This document shows, in pieces, positions 36,335 to 46,033 of a stretch of 64,000 bases of DNA. This DNA comes from Octadecabacter arcticus 238 (GTDB taxonomy: Bacteria > Pseudomonadota > Alphaproteobacteria > Rhodobacterales > Rhodobacteraceae). The stretch is from contig NC_020908.1 of assembly GCF_000155735.2 (NCBI RefSeq), positions 4,159,001 to 4,223,000 on the forward strand. The letters are read 5' to 3'. Every line of letters begins with the position of its first letter. Position 1 is the stretch's first letter. The notes under the pieces were generated by a model. The model saw nothing but the letters and a program-made list of their open reading frames with translations. It was not told the origin of the DNA and ran no database searches. The position numbers and the translations under genes are program-made.

Positions 36335-36792
36335 GTGGGCATATCTCGTTCCTGCAGGCGGGGGTTCCTGCAGGCGGGGACAGGTGTTGTTGTGCGCGGA
36401 TCGACCAGAACGGCGTCAGCTGCTTTTGCCCGAAGGTGTTTCCAGTGGGGTCGATAATACCTATCAAGCAGTTCATCTCTCCGAACCTCGGTCAAGGCAT
36501 TACGGATTGGCCGCATCTGGTGATCACAGGCGTAGAAGACCCCGCGGCCAACTTCTGCCATCTCCTCCTTGCTGTCGTCATCGTAGCGCTCAACGTCGAC
36601 CACAATGCGGGACACATCCGCCTCAACGATCTCCGCCAACGGCCAGGCCTGCTTTGCCATTTCGTCCGTGTGGAGATCAGCCGATTCCAAAGCCTCTGCT
36701 TCAACGGCAGCCCGCGGGAACAGAAGTTCTGGCCACGCGTCATCAGGGATAGCGAAGGAGGCATGTGGAACATGGACAACGAGCTTCAGCAT
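36265..36792 (-). pseudogene. N-formylglutamate amidohydrolase-like protein, 3'-truncated
   Basis: The first 120 or so residues match the N-formylglutamate amidohydrolase family: LKLVVHVPHASFAIPDD, LHTDEMAKQAW, VSRIVVDVERYDDDS and RYYRPHWKHLRA. The family's central IDCHSF motif and the C-terminal half are missing. After LVDPRT the frame enters a 16-bp tandem repeat and then runs antisense into the RelA/SpoT gene by 70 bp. The 3' end was probably lost when the neighbouring operon arrived. It is unlikely to work. Confidence 0.72.
36348..36379 (+). repeat. 16-bp perfect tandem repeat
   Basis: Two adjacent copies of GTTCCTGCAGGCGGGG occupy 36348-36363 and 36364-36379. Each contains the palindrome CCTGCAGG. 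They lie just past the stop of the RelA/SpoT gene, at the point where similarity to N-formylglutamate amidohydrolase ends, so they may mark a recombination joint. Confidence 0.95.
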
Positions 36793-36799
36793 AGCATGA

Positions 36800-37219
36800 C
36801 TACCTCAACAAGATAAGCTGCGGCACAGCGTCTGCATCGGCCCAAACGATAGCGTTCTGGCCAAACTCCGCTCCTAGAGCCTGTGCCTGCTCAAGGTCCA
36901 GCCCGGGCACGAAGATGCTCTCTTCCCCCGGCCAGTCACCGGATGGGTCAATCCCGAGGGCGTTCATGGTAGGAAATTCCTCAAGGGCAAGCCGTCGCAG
37001 GAGACGCCTTTGGGCTTTCCTATTGTCCTCCTCTGAGGTTTCTGCGCTGAAAGGGTTCCATGCGGTCAGATAACCTGCGGAAGACACTCGGAGGGCCGCG
37101 TATAACGCTTGTAATTCAGGTGAGTGGCACCCAATGCGCAGCGTAAATTCTTGCGGTTCGAGAACCCTGAAATCCGTCGCTTCATAGGCCTCTATGAGAT
37201 CTGCGGGGATTGCAGTCAT
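36800..37219 (-). CDS. DUF3293 protein
   Basis: A 139-residue protein of the DUF3293 family: YLTAWNPFSAE, a charged helical region (NRKAQRRLLRRLALEE), GDWPGEESIFVPG and the family end FGQNAIVWAD. The start at 37219 (MTAIPADLIEAYEATDF) follows GGAA; a start 15 bp upstream is possible. It precedes the truncated amidohydrolase on the same strand by 7 bp, so these two form a leftover chromosomal-type pair. Function unknown. Confidence 0.8.
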   Translation of the reverse strand: MTAIPADLIEAYEATDFRVLEPQEFTLRIGCHSPELQALYAALRVSSAGYLTAWNPFSAETSEEDNRKAQRRLLRRLALEEFPTMNALGIDPSGDWPGEESIFVPGLDLEQAQALGAEFGQNAIVWADADAVPQLILLR

Positions 37220-37502
37220 TGAGAAAATTTCCATCTATGCATTATCAAAGGTTTTCTCCAAATTTCGCACATCCGCCTCAAGCTGGCTTCCTCTAAAAAG
37301 ACCAAATTGCATTATGATTGATTGGAGTTCTGGTGATAGGCATCTCTTCTTTTTGAAGAGGTATGTGCCCTAGCAGCTTGGAAAGTGCTTAATGCGAGCT
37401 TAGGGTTAGGTGAAATGCCTTATCTATTTGAAAGTCTAGCTGCTTTCAAAAGCCATTTAGTCGTGCTGCCCATTGTAGTCCGATAAACGTACCCTTTGTG
37501 CG

Positions 37503-38889
37503 GAGCTATGACTGAATCTGGTGTTTGAGTGGTTTGAAGGTTGGCGGCGTATCTGGTTGAATTGTTGTTGGAAGACAGCAGCCCAACCAAATGAGATACA
37601 CCACCATGGGAACTACTAACATTGTTGATTTTGCGCGTCGAGACGAGATGACGGACGCGTTGACGGAGTTGCTGAAAACGGGAGCACAACAATTGATCGC
37701 GACAGCAGTTGAGGCTGAGCTTGTCAGTTATTTGGCGCAATTTACCGGCTTACGCACCGATGCCGGTCACGCGGCAGTCGTGCGTAATGGACATCATCCG
37801 GCCCGCCCGTTTCAAACGGGCATTGGCCCTGTGAGCGTGCGCATTCCAAAGGTTCGGTCCAAGGACGGCACACCGGTGACATTCCGGTCTGCCCTGGTGC
37901 CGCCCTATGTGCGCCGCACGAAGACGCTGGAAGCGGCCTTGCCATGGCTTTACCTCAAAGGGATCTCCAGCGGCGAGATGGCTCCCGCCCTCAAGGTTCT
38001 TCTGGGCCCAGATGCCGTTGGCTTGTCGGCTAATACGGTTTCGCGTTTAAAACGCGATTGGGCCAATGAATACGAGGCTTGGAAAGGCGCTGAGTTAGAT
38101 GACGAGCCCATCGTCCATATCTGGGCCGACGGCGTTCACAGCGGCCTTCGGGGCGAGGATGACAAGCTCTGTGCCCTTGTTATTATTGGGGTAACTGCCC
38201 GTGGCAAGAAGCGATTTCTGGCAATTGAGGATGGGGTGCGCGAGTCCACGCAGAGCTGGCGCGAGGTTCTGCTTAACCTCAAAAGCTGAGGCATGAATGC
38301 GCCCAAACTGGCCATCGGGGACGGTGCCATGGGGTTTTGGGCGGCCATGGACGAAGTCTATCCTGAGACCCGCCATCAACGCTGTTGGCAACACAAAACG
38401 ATGAACGTGCTCAATTGTTTACCCAAGCTGTCTCAGCCAAAAGCCAAGGCCGCGCTGCACGACATCTGGCAGGCCGAGACCAAAGTCGATGCAGAAAAGG
38501 CGTTCGATCTGTTCATCAAAACCTACGAACCCAAATATCCCAAGGCCACACTATGCCTGCAAAAAGATCGTGAGGAACTCATGGCATTCTTCGACTTCCC
38601 GGCGCAGCATTGGCAAAGCATCCGCACTAGCAATCCAATTGAATCGGCCTTCGCGACGATCCGGCATCGTACCAAGCGTTCAAAGGGCTGCCTGTCACGC
38701 GATGGCATGCTGCACATGATGTTCAAACTGGGGCAATGTGCTGAGCAAAATTGGAGGAAGCTACGCGGCTTTGACTACCTCGCAAAAGTCATCACAGGCG
38801 TCACGTTCAAAGACGGAATCGAAACCACAAACCCCGACCAGATCACCGCATGACCAACAATACTCAAACACCAGATTTGACAATAACTC
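37503..38889 (+). mobile_element. IS256-family element, copy 1
   Basis: A 1387-bp element with ends GAGCTATGACTGAATCTGGT and, complemented, GAGTTATTGTCAAATCTGGT. The target duplication CTTTGTGCG lies at 37494-37502 and 38890-38898. It is almost identical to copy 2 (39387-40773), the same length and orientation, only about 500 bp away. Confidence 0.95.
37606..38853 (+). pseudogene. IS256 transposase with premature stop (copy 1)
   Basis: Same protein as the intact copy at 39490-40737, but TGA at 38287-38289 replaces a CGA arginine codon, ending translation at about residue 227. The following codons (MNAPKLAIGDGAMGFW onward) stay in frame. The ribosome site is also altered: AAATGAG here against AAAGGAG in copy 2. 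Either change would silence this copy. Confidence 0.92.
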
Positions 38890-39386
38890 CTTTGTGCGCG
38901 GTAAGAGCCAAAGTGCTAAAACTGTGGCTGCCCCCATTAACGCGAACGCGACCAAGAGTGGGTTCGGATCGTAGTTCGCGTAGATTATTGGAAGAAAAGG
39001 GAGAATTAACCCAACGACGACCATCAGCGTGAAATACGCTGGGCCATCGTCAACACTGGCATGATGCAGGTCGATCCCGCAGTGGTCGCAGTTGTCTTTC
39101 ACCTTCAGGTACTTGTGCAGAGTCTTTCCAACACCGCAAGATGGGCATTTGAGCATGAAGCCGCGGATAACTGCTTGCTTCTTGTTCCGTTCGATTTCAT
39201 CGCTCATGTCAATTCACTCTCTTGATGATGCATCTGCGGATTTCAATGTCAGATGGCCAGGCGGACTGCGTAGTACGGCGTTGTTTAATGGCCCCCCACT
39301 CCACTGATATTGGTAGCGGCCTGCATTCTTGAGAATGCTATAAATGCCGCACAAATTCAACGCTGATCGTCGCGACAAAATCGCGC

Positions 39387-40773
39387 GAGCTATGACTGAA
39401 TCTGGTGTTTGAGTGGTTTGAAGGTTGGCGGCGTATCTGGTTGAATTGTTGTTGGAAGACAGCAGCCCAACCAAAGGAGATACACCACCATGGGAACTAC
39501 TAACATTGTTGATTTTGCGCGTCGAGACGAGATGACGGACGCGTTGACGGAGTTGCTGAAAACGGGAGCACAACAACTGATCGCGACAGCAGTTGAGGCT
39601 GAGCTTGTCAGTTATTTGGCGCAATTTACCGGCTTACGCACCGATGCCGGTCACGCGGCAGTCGTGCGTAATGGACATCATCCGGCCCGCCCGTTTCAAA
39701 CGGGCATTGGCCCTGTGAGCGTGCGCATTCCAAAGGTTCGGTCCAAGGACGGCACACCGGTGACATTTCGGTCTGCCCTGGTGCCGCCCTATGTGCGCCG
39801 CACGAAGACGCTGGAAGCGGCCTTGCCATGGCTTTACCTCAAAGGGATCTCCAGCGGCGAGATGGCTCCCGCCCTCAAGGTTCTTCTGGGCCCAGATGCC
39901 GTTGGCTTGTCGGCTAATACGGTTTCGCGTTTAAAACGCGATTGGACCAATGAATACGAGGCTTGGAAAGGCGCTGAGTTAGATGACGAGCCCATCGTCT
40001 ATATCTGGGCCGACGGCGTTCACAGCGGCCTTCGGGGCGAGGATGACAAGCTCTGTGCCCTTGTTATTATTGGGGTAACTGCCCGTGGCAAGAAGCGATT
40101 TCTGGCAATTGAGGATGGGGTGCGCGAGTCCACGCAGAGCTGGCGCGAGGTTCTGCTTAACCTCAAAAGCCGAGGCATGAATGCGCCCAAACTGGCCATC
40201 GGGGACGGTGCCATGGGGTTTTGGGCGGCCATGGACGAAGTCTATCCTGAGACCCGCCATCAACGCTGTTGGCAACACAAAACGATGAACGTGCTCAATT
40301 GTTTACCCAAGCTGTCTCAGCCAAAAGCCAAGGCCGCGCTGCACGACATCTGGCAGGCCAAGACCAAAGTCGATGCAGAAAAGGCGTTCGATCTGTTCAT
40401 CAAAACCTACGAACCCAAATATCCCAAGGCCACACTATGCCTGCAAAAAGATCGTGAGGAACTCATGGCATTCTTCGACTTCCCGGCGCAGCATTGGCAA
40501 AGCATCCGCACTAGCAATCCAATTGAATCGGCCTTCGCGACGATCCGGCATCGTACCAAGCGTTCAAAGGGCTGCCTGTCACGCGATGGCATGCTGCACA
40601 TGATGTTCAAACTGGGGCAATGTGCTGAGCAAAATTGGAGGAAGCTACGCGGCTTTGACTACCTCGCAAAAGTCATCACAGGCGTCACGTTCAAAGACGG
40701 AATCGAAACCACAAACCCCGACCAGATCACCGCATGACCAACAATACTCAAACACCAGATTTGACAATAACTC
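39387..40773 (+). mobile_element. IS256-family element, copy 2
   Basis: A 1387-bp element with the same terminal repeats as copy 1. The target duplication AAATCGCGC is at 39378-39386 and 40774-40782. It splits a 73-codon ORF. It is the only copy of this subgroup in the window with an uninterrupted transposase. Confidence 0.95.
39490..40737 (+). CDS. IS256-family transposase (copy 2, intact)
   Basis: A 415-residue DDE transposase. Core segments are IVYIWADGVHSGLRGEDD (first Asp), LAIGDGAMGFWAAMDE (second Asp) and TSNPIESAFATIRHRTKRSK (Glu region). AAAGGAG at about 39474 precedes the ATG. It is close to copy 1 (a handful of substitutions) and more distant from copy 3 at 59.8 kb. Likely active and a possible source of copy 1. 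Confidence 0.95.
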   Translation: MGTTNIVDFARRDEMTDALTELLKTGAQQLIATAVEAELVSYLAQFTGLRTDAGHAAVVRNGHHPARPFQTGIGPVSVRIPKVRSKDGTPVTFRSALVPPYVRRTKTLEAALPWLYLKGISSGEMAPALKVLLGPDAVGLSANTVSRLKRDWTNEYEAWKGAELDDEPIVYIWADGVHSGLRGEDDKLCALVIIGVTARGKKRFLAIEDGVRESTQSWREVLLNLKSRGMNAPKLAIGDGAMGFWAAMDEVYPETRHQRCWQHKTMNVLNCLPKLSQPKAKAALHDIWQAKTKVDAEKAFDLFIKTYEPKYPKATLCLQKDREELMAFFDFPAQHWQSIRTSNPIESAFATIRHRTKRSKGCLSRDGMLHMMFKLGQCAEQNWRKLRGFDYLAKVITGVTFKDGIETTNPDQITA

Positions 40774-40923
40774 AAATCGCGCGCGCTGCCGTCGTACGCC
40801 GAACAATCCCCGTCCCGTCATCAAGCATCATATCACCTCCAAATCAGTTGAAGATCAGACTCTCAGATTAGGCCAAAAGGCGATACCATGGGGCGTACGC
40901 ATCGCTTACATTTTTCGGGGGGA

Positions 40924-41535
40924 TTACCGGATTACTTTCGACAGGTCCAAAATGTCGTTCATGTGGGCGCTACCTCTGCGATAAGCGGCACCGAGTGTCT
41001 CAACCGGATTGCCCAAGAGGTCGAAACGGATTGCGTGATCTGGTGTGTAATTGATAACAAAGCCTTCAACCTTGCCAAATGCCAGAACCTCTTCTGGAAC
41101 ATGTTTGGCAATCCAGCTTGGCCAAGCCAACTGGGACAGATTGGCTGGTGGGACAACGTACAGTTTTTTCGTCGAACCGGTTATAGCTGCTACGAATATT
41201 GGGCTCGGTATTTTATTCGCAGTGTCCAGGACTGCATGCGGCCGGAATGAGGCACGCCAAGCGGCATCAATCTCACCGTAGTATGTGTCTTTGCTCGCTT
41301 GGATTGCCTCATCCACTTGCTCGATCGTGACGTCTAGAACGTCTACTATCCGATGCCGCATGTGGAGCATTTTTTCCATCTGGTTGCATTTTACTTGTTC
41401 TATAAAGGGTTTCACTTTGTGGAATTTCTTAATCCCAATAAGGCGGGCAAACTCCTGATCACTCACCCTCATTCGGGCACATTCTTTTTCAATAAGGATC
41501 TGGAGTGTTATAGGCTTAGTCTGACATTTTGACAT
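40924..41535 (-). CDS. Hypothetical protein
   Basis: A 203-residue soluble protein. The N-terminal third looks like a small helical DNA-binding or adaptor region (MRVSDQEFARLIGIKKFHKV). The rest is mixed, with LYVVPPANLSQLAWPSWIAK and LGAAYRRGSAHMNDILDLSK. I start at 41535 (MSKCQTKPITLQIL) because the upstream extension reads like noncoding sequence. The gene is AT-richer than the phn genes. No family recognised. Confidence 0.65.
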   Translation of the reverse strand: MSKCQTKPITLQILIEKECARMRVSDQEFARLIGIKKFHKVKPFIEQVKCNQMEKMLHMRHRIVDVLDVTIEQVDEAIQASKDTYYGEIDAAWRASFRPHAVLDTANKIPSPIFVAAITGSTKKLYVVPPANLSQLAWPSWIAKHVPEEVLAFGKVEGFVINYTPDHAIRFDLLGNPVETLGAAYRRGSAHMNDILDLSKVIR

Positions 41536-41756
41536 TATATTATATCCTTTTGCTGGTTCAGGAGGCGCTGCAAAAATTATGCAGTCAGAGAAGATGTCGC
41601 GCGACCAAAGAGGAGAGTAGAGCACGCCGAAAGCGTGGTGCCTCAGCAACTGGCCAAACCGCGGATCACGCAACCTGCGCGACGGACAGCCCCGCCTTCT
41701 AACCGCCTGCGCAGGCACACCGGAGACATGCCCAAAATCGTATCAAAAATGACAGC

Positions 41757-42590
41757 TCATCTACGACGGGTCATACAAAAGCGGTATTTTGCTGCAGCAA
41801 ACTCAGCCCACGCGACTTGAGCGAGATCAAGCGTACTCCCCGCATCAAGACACAGGCGGCCATGCGTTGCGACCCGATCCGCTGCCTTTTCCAGAACCTT
41901 GAGGTTAGTGACCTGCATTGTAGCCGGTGTATGCCCGTGAACCACAATCCATGTTTTGCAATCACCCCAGCCACCTGTCCATTCCAGAAAAGGTTCACGT
42001 ATCCACGCCCAATGACACTCATGCACCGCACCAAAACGCGACTGGTTCAGGAATTCACTCGGCTCAGCCGTTGGATCCAGCCCAGCATGTATGAAGAAAA
42101 TATTTCCCTCCATATGCCAAGTAGGACATGTGCGGATAAACTCCAAGAATTCCTCACCAACTGCGTCTCGAGCGATATCCGCAAGTTCTACCAAGCGCCG
42201 TGCGGTGCAGCCCGGCACAGCCTCCTCGATTAACATGTCTCCACCATTGTCGAGCCAGTCACAGATAAAGTGATCAGGCTCACTGATACCGTCAAGAAGC
42301 ATGAGTTCGTGGTTGCCGGGGAGTAAAATGACATCATCGACCATGGCAAGATCACCAGCAGATTTATACAACGCAATAGCTGCGAGGCTTTGCGGTCCAC
42401 GATCGATAAGATCACCGAGGAAAATTAAACGCCGCACCAGATGACTGCGTGGAACAGAGGCGATTGCGTCAAGGGTTGCAGCAAGCGTGTCAGCTTGGCC
42501 ATGCACGTCTCCTATCGCAAAAACTTGGGCATCTGCAGCATGCGTTGGAAGAGTTTTCCAAGGGCTCATTTCTGTAATAAAGTTATCCAT
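41757..42590 (-). CDS. Calcineurin-like metallophosphoesterase (intact paralogue)
   Basis: A 277-residue metallophosphoesterase with all motifs: AIGDVHGQADTL, LGDLIDRGPQSLA, LPGNHELMLLDG, FIHAGLDPTAEPS and VVHGHTPATM. It resembles serine/threonine-type bacterial PPP phosphatases or ApaH-like enzymes. It is the intact counterpart of the IS-disrupted gene at 20922-23148, sharing WAWIREPFL and HGHTPA. The start at 42590 gives MDNFITEMSPWKTL. It lies downstream of the WYL regulator on the same strand but 190 bp away. Confidence 0.88.
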   Translation of the reverse strand: MDNFITEMSPWKTLPTHAADAQVFAIGDVHGQADTLAATLDAIASVPRSHLVRRLIFLGDLIDRGPQSLAAIALYKSAGDLAMVDDVILLPGNHELMLLDGISEPDHFICDWLDNGGDMLIEEAVPGCTARRLVELADIARDAVGEEFLEFIRTCPTWHMEGNIFFIHAGLDPTAEPSEFLNQSRFGAVHECHWAWIREPFLEWTGGWGDCKTWIVVHGHTPATMQVTNLKVLEKAADRVATHGRLCLDAGSTLDLAQVAWAEFAAAKYRFCMTRRR

Positions 42591-42781
42591 TTTGATTTAG
42601 CTCCCGAGTTGATGGGTTTGTGGTGGGCTCGGCTAATATCACGCCACGTTCCTCGCTGCTGAGGTGCTTGCTTCGTATGTCCATCGCAACATCCTATGCC
42701 CAAAGGGCTCTGAGTGTTGCATTCGAAACTTGAGCCCAAGCTATTTTCATGGAATTGTCACGAGGAGGTCTTGGACTTGTC

Positions 42782-43780
42782 TCAGCTGCAGTCTTTCGGT
42801 TGGTCCAGTACGTCTTTCAACAGGTCTTGAAACATCAGACTCAATTCTCGTGGCGCGAGGATTTCGACCTGATCGCCCCACCGAAACAGGTGCCAGCACA
42901 TTTCACGCAGTCCACCTGCATGAAACCTTACTGTCAAGCTTCCGTCGGGCTCGTCCGTCATTTCCTGTGTCGGGTGGAATAGATATCGCCGTGCATCTGG
43001 CGCCGCTTCCGGGGTGAAACGCCAGACGACATTGTATATTTCCTCCTGCCATATGCCGAAGGATCGCTGCATCCAAGCGGCTAGGTCGAAATCTTCTGGG
43101 CGTTCGAAAACGCTATTGGTAAGCTCAATCCGCTCCAATCCGGCCAAAGCGAAGAGGCGCACATCCTTTGCATAGTCGCTGTAAGCCACAAGATATTGGC
43201 GACCTTCGCCAAGCAGCAGCGCCAAGGCGCCAAGCCTTGCATTACGACTCAGCAGGCCGGTTGCGCGCGCGCGATGATCCACCTCAATCCATACGCCAGC
43301 GAGGATAGCTTCGCGCAGGCTGTCAAGTATTTCTACATGGATCTGTTCTCGTGGCCCGGGGCGTAGCGCGACCCCGTCTGCTTCGAGCAGTGTTGCGATA
43401 TCGGGTTCAAGTCGGGTTCGCTTTGGTCCAGGCAAGCGCGCACGAAGGCGATCCATGAGTGTTTCCAAATGATAGGCAGTGGCGGCGTCTCCGGATTGGC
43501 GCGCAAGTTCAGCGCCACGGTTAAGTGCAGATATGTCGTCAATGGTGGGATCGGCTAGGCGACCCGCTGTGCCCGGTGGCAGGCGCCAGCGCTTACGCCC
43601 ACCCGGCTCATGAAGTTCTTCTGTTTGGGGGAACGCGTCGCGGATTGCGTCGCGCATCCGTTCTGCGGTTCTACGCGAAACTTCATAGGTCTGCCCGATG
43701 TCATCGAGTGACAGGCCATCCGCCCGACCCTGCATCTGCAGGGCCAGTCTTACAAGATCAGCCAATCGGCCATAACGCAT
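42782..43780 (-). CDS. YafY-type WYL-domain transcriptional regulator
   Basis: A 332-residue regulator with an N-terminal winged helix (LSLDDIGQTYEVSRRTAERM) and a WYL domain (GALALLLGEGRQYLVAYSDY). A C-terminal extension follows (ALAGLERIELTNSVFERPED, WGDQVEILAPRELS). WYL domains bind nucleotides or nucleic acid and often control defence genes. The start at 43780 is set by GGAGG; the longer frame is noncoding. It lies 99 bp after the tandem AAA gene on the same strand. Confidence 0.87.
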   Translation of the reverse strand: MRYGRLADLVRLALQMQGRADGLSLDDIGQTYEVSRRTAERMRDAIRDAFPQTEELHEPGGRKRWRLPPGTAGRLADPTIDDISALNRGAELARQSGDAATAYHLETLMDRLRARLPGPKRTRLEPDIATLLEADGVALRPGPREQIHVEILDSLREAILAGVWIEVDHRARATGLLSRNARLGALALLLGEGRQYLVAYSDYAKDVRLFALAGLERIELTNSVFERPEDFDLAAWMQRSFGIWQEEIYNVVWRFTPEAAPDARRYLFHPTQEMTDEPDGSLTVRFHAGGLREMCWHLFRWGDQVEILAPRELSLMFQDLLKDVLDQPKDCS

Positions 43781-43879
43781 TGGGTAACCTCCATTTCTTA
43801 TACAGTGACGGAAACCCCGCATGGCTTCAAGCGGCAGGATTATGCAAGAATTCTGTGTTCTTCACATCGAACACTAGGG

Positions 43880-45916
43880 TTAACTTGCCACCTGAAACCC
43901 GATCGGATTTCGCGTATTGGGTTTAGAAAGCTGTTCGCGGTGCAGTTCTGCGAGGATGGCTTCAGGTTCGGTAATGCCAAGAAAATTCGATCGCTTGGCA
44001 GCAACTGCGAAATCTCCTGGCGTCAACTGATCGAGGTCCTGAAGACCAATGGGCGGATCGAGCTTGAAGAACTGTCGGAAGCAGGCCGTACGCTGCTCGG
44101 AGCTCAGCGGTAAAAATCCAATCTTCAGACCAAAGCGCCGGGAAGTCGCAGGATCGAGCTGGTCGACGCGGTTGGTGGTGCAGGCGAAGGGCAGCGGGTG
44201 GTTTTCCATCCAGGTGAGCATTTCATTCACTTGGGAAATTTCCCAGCGATGGGTTGCTCCATCCCGTGCACCCAAGAGTGAATCTGCTTCGTCGAAAATA
44301 AGAAATGCGCTTATGTCGCGTGCTTCGGCAAAGGCGTCTGCAATATTACGCTCACTACCGCCGACGTATCGATCCAGAAGATCAGAGGCTCGCCGTACTA
44401 GGACGGGCATATGCATGCGCTCAGCGAGATAGCGCGCGAAAGCGCTCTTGCCGGTCCCGGGAGGGCCGCTCAGACAAAGTCCTCCGGTGTTGGAAGGACC
44501 GCAGGCGACGAAGCGTTCTGTGATTAACGCAAGGTCGTGGTCTGCATTGGCGAGCTCCGGCTCGAATCTGATGCTGCTTGGCGCTGTGGGTTGAGTGTGG
44601 CCGCCGCGTACGGCTCGAGAAATCGCCATTGCAACAAGCTTCACGTCATCAGGGCCGCCTCGCGTTATACGTGCGGCACGAAGTGCGCTGTTTGCAATAG
44701 CGGGTGCATCGTCCATACTGTGGGCGAGTTCGCGGCAGAGGTCTTTCGGCAGTGGCACCCGATGGTGCAAAGCAAGCTTCTCCCAGATCCGGCAGCGCAC
44801 GGCGATTGGAGGGGTCCGTAGTTCAAGTGTGAATGAAATGCGTCGCAAGAATGCAGGGTCGCAATCGCTGATATCGTTTGTCGTCCAAAGCGTAGGGACA
44901 GGATTGCTCTCCAGAAGCCGGTTCAAATGTACTTTTGAACCTGTACGGCGCAGTGAAAGGCCGAAGAGCCCATTGTCAAGCCCTGGGAGTAAGTCTTCCA
45001 TTTCGTCAAAGAGGATGATGCTTTTGCCCTGATCTCTAAGGAGCCGTTGACCAAGGCGGAGTTGCTGCAGGCGTTCAAACCGGGATGGCTCATCCCCATC
45101 GTCATCTGTTTCACCTACGGCATGAAGGCTGGCGCCGAGCCGCTCCGAGAGGGCCTTGCAGAGCTCTGTTTTGCCCGTACCTGGCACACCATGCAGCAGA
45201 ATGTTCACACCATTCTCGCGCCGCTGGAGTGCCCCATCAAGCAGTCGAAATGCAAAGTCACGCCCAAGCCCAAGGTGCTCGAAATCATCCCAAGCCACGG
45301 CTGCCGGGGAGACGCGGGCGAAGAGTTTGGTCAGAATGTCATCGAGGCTACGCGACGGCGGGTCAAGAGCCACAAGAAGACGGTCAGTTGCCAATAGGCC
45401 GAGACCGCTAAATGGTGGCTTTTCAAATTGCAGAAGGCCCGAAACGAGTAAACGGCCTGAACTTGCAAGCAAGAGTCTTACGCGGTCCGGTGCTAGCCCG
45501 GTCAGATGGGCGATCACGTCCTCAACTGGGAGCCGCGCATCATCGACGAGGGCATTGCATAAAAATCTTACGGGGCCGCTACGCGCGGCGCGAATAGCCA
45601 GTTCAAAAATGGCTTGCTCATCAGGATCTAAGCCGACATGAGCAGCCAAATCTGTTATGTTACGCGCCATTGCATCCGGCTTTTGGCGTGGAACTAATCT
45701 GTCCCGCTCTGCAAGAAGGTGGTTGAGTTCGGACCAGACATTTGCCGGGACACCTTTGCGTTTAATGTTGTTAATATCTGGGTCCCAAGAAAAGCCTAAA
45801 TCCTGATCCTCAATCCAGGTAGACAGTTCTTGAGACACGACACTTCGTGCGGGAAAATTTGTGGAAATCCGGACTGCAAGGTCAATCAAGTATCGCTGTT
45901 CGTATATATTCATCAT
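43880..45916 (-). CDS. Tandem AAA+ ATPase
   Basis: A 678-residue protein with two AAA+ modules. The first has Walker A HGVPGTGKTELC near 242 and Walker B IILFDEMEDLL. The second has Walker A GPPGTGKSAFARYLAE near 483 and Walker B FLIFDEADSLLGARDG, followed by an Arg-finger-like ATSRRFGLKI. The N-terminal 200 residues are helical and unassigned. The layout is Cdc48/proteasomal-ATPase-like, suggesting remodelling of proteins or complexes. AAGGAG precedes the ATG at 45916. It is divergent from exonuclease I across 117 bp. Confidence 0.85.
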   Translation of the reverse strand: MMNIYEQRYLIDLAVRISTNFPARSVVSQELSTWIEDQDLGFSWDPDINNIKRKGVPANVWSELNHLLAERDRLVPRQKPDAMARNITDLAAHVGLDPDEQAIFELAIRAARSGPVRFLCNALVDDARLPVEDVIAHLTGLAPDRVRLLLASSGRLLVSGLLQFEKPPFSGLGLLATDRLLVALDPPSRSLDDILTKLFARVSPAAVAWDDFEHLGLGRDFAFRLLDGALQRRENGVNILLHGVPGTGKTELCKALSERLGASLHAVGETDDDGDEPSRFERLQQLRLGQRLLRDQGKSIILFDEMEDLLPGLDNGLFGLSLRRTGSKVHLNRLLESNPVPTLWTTNDISDCDPAFLRRISFTLELRTPPIAVRCRIWEKLALHHRVPLPKDLCRELAHSMDDAPAIANSALRAARITRGGPDDVKLVAMAISRAVRGGHTQPTAPSSIRFEPELANADHDLALITERFVACGPSNTGGLCLSGPPGTGKSAFARYLAERMHMPVLVRRASDLLDRYVGGSERNIADAFAEARDISAFLIFDEADSLLGARDGATHRWEISQVNEMLTWMENHPLPFACTTNRVDQLDPATSRRFGLKIGFLPLSSEQRTACFRQFFKLDPPIGLQDLDQLTPGDFAVAAKRSNFLGITEPEAILAELHREQLSKPNTRNPIGFQVAS

Positions 45917-46033
45917 GCAAACTCCTTAGTGATATGCAGGATATAGCGAACGGATGCGTCACATACGGACGTGTCATGTTTTGAGAATTTGATTTCTACG
46001 TGACGTTATCGCCGGAACAGCATATCAAACCTT

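Larger units (their letters stand above)
37446..39207 (-). pseudogene. DUF983 membrane protein, split by IS256
   Basis: The 5' part (39207 to 38890) gives CPSCGVGKTLHKYLKV and CDHCGIDL, the two zinc-type CxxC pairs of DUF983. Two hydrophobic segments follow (YFTLMVVVGLILPFLPIIY and LLVAFALMGAATVLALWLL). The IS interrupts after LLPRTK. Beyond the IS, the minus strand continues GTFIGLQWAARLNGF and stops at 37446, giving about 121 residues, normal for the family. The 9-bp CTTTGTGCG duplication accounts for the join. Confidence 0.9.
39214..40831 (-). pseudogene. Small hypothetical gene split by IS256
   Basis: Removing the IS and one 9-bp target copy gives a 73-residue frame. It starts at 40831 (MMLDDGTGIVRRTTAARAIL), continues SRRSALNLCGIYSILKNAG and stops at 39214. 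GGAGGTGAT lies just before the start, a good ribosome site. No family is recognised. It lies 6 bp before the DUF983 start and probably shared its transcript. Confidence 0.6.
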
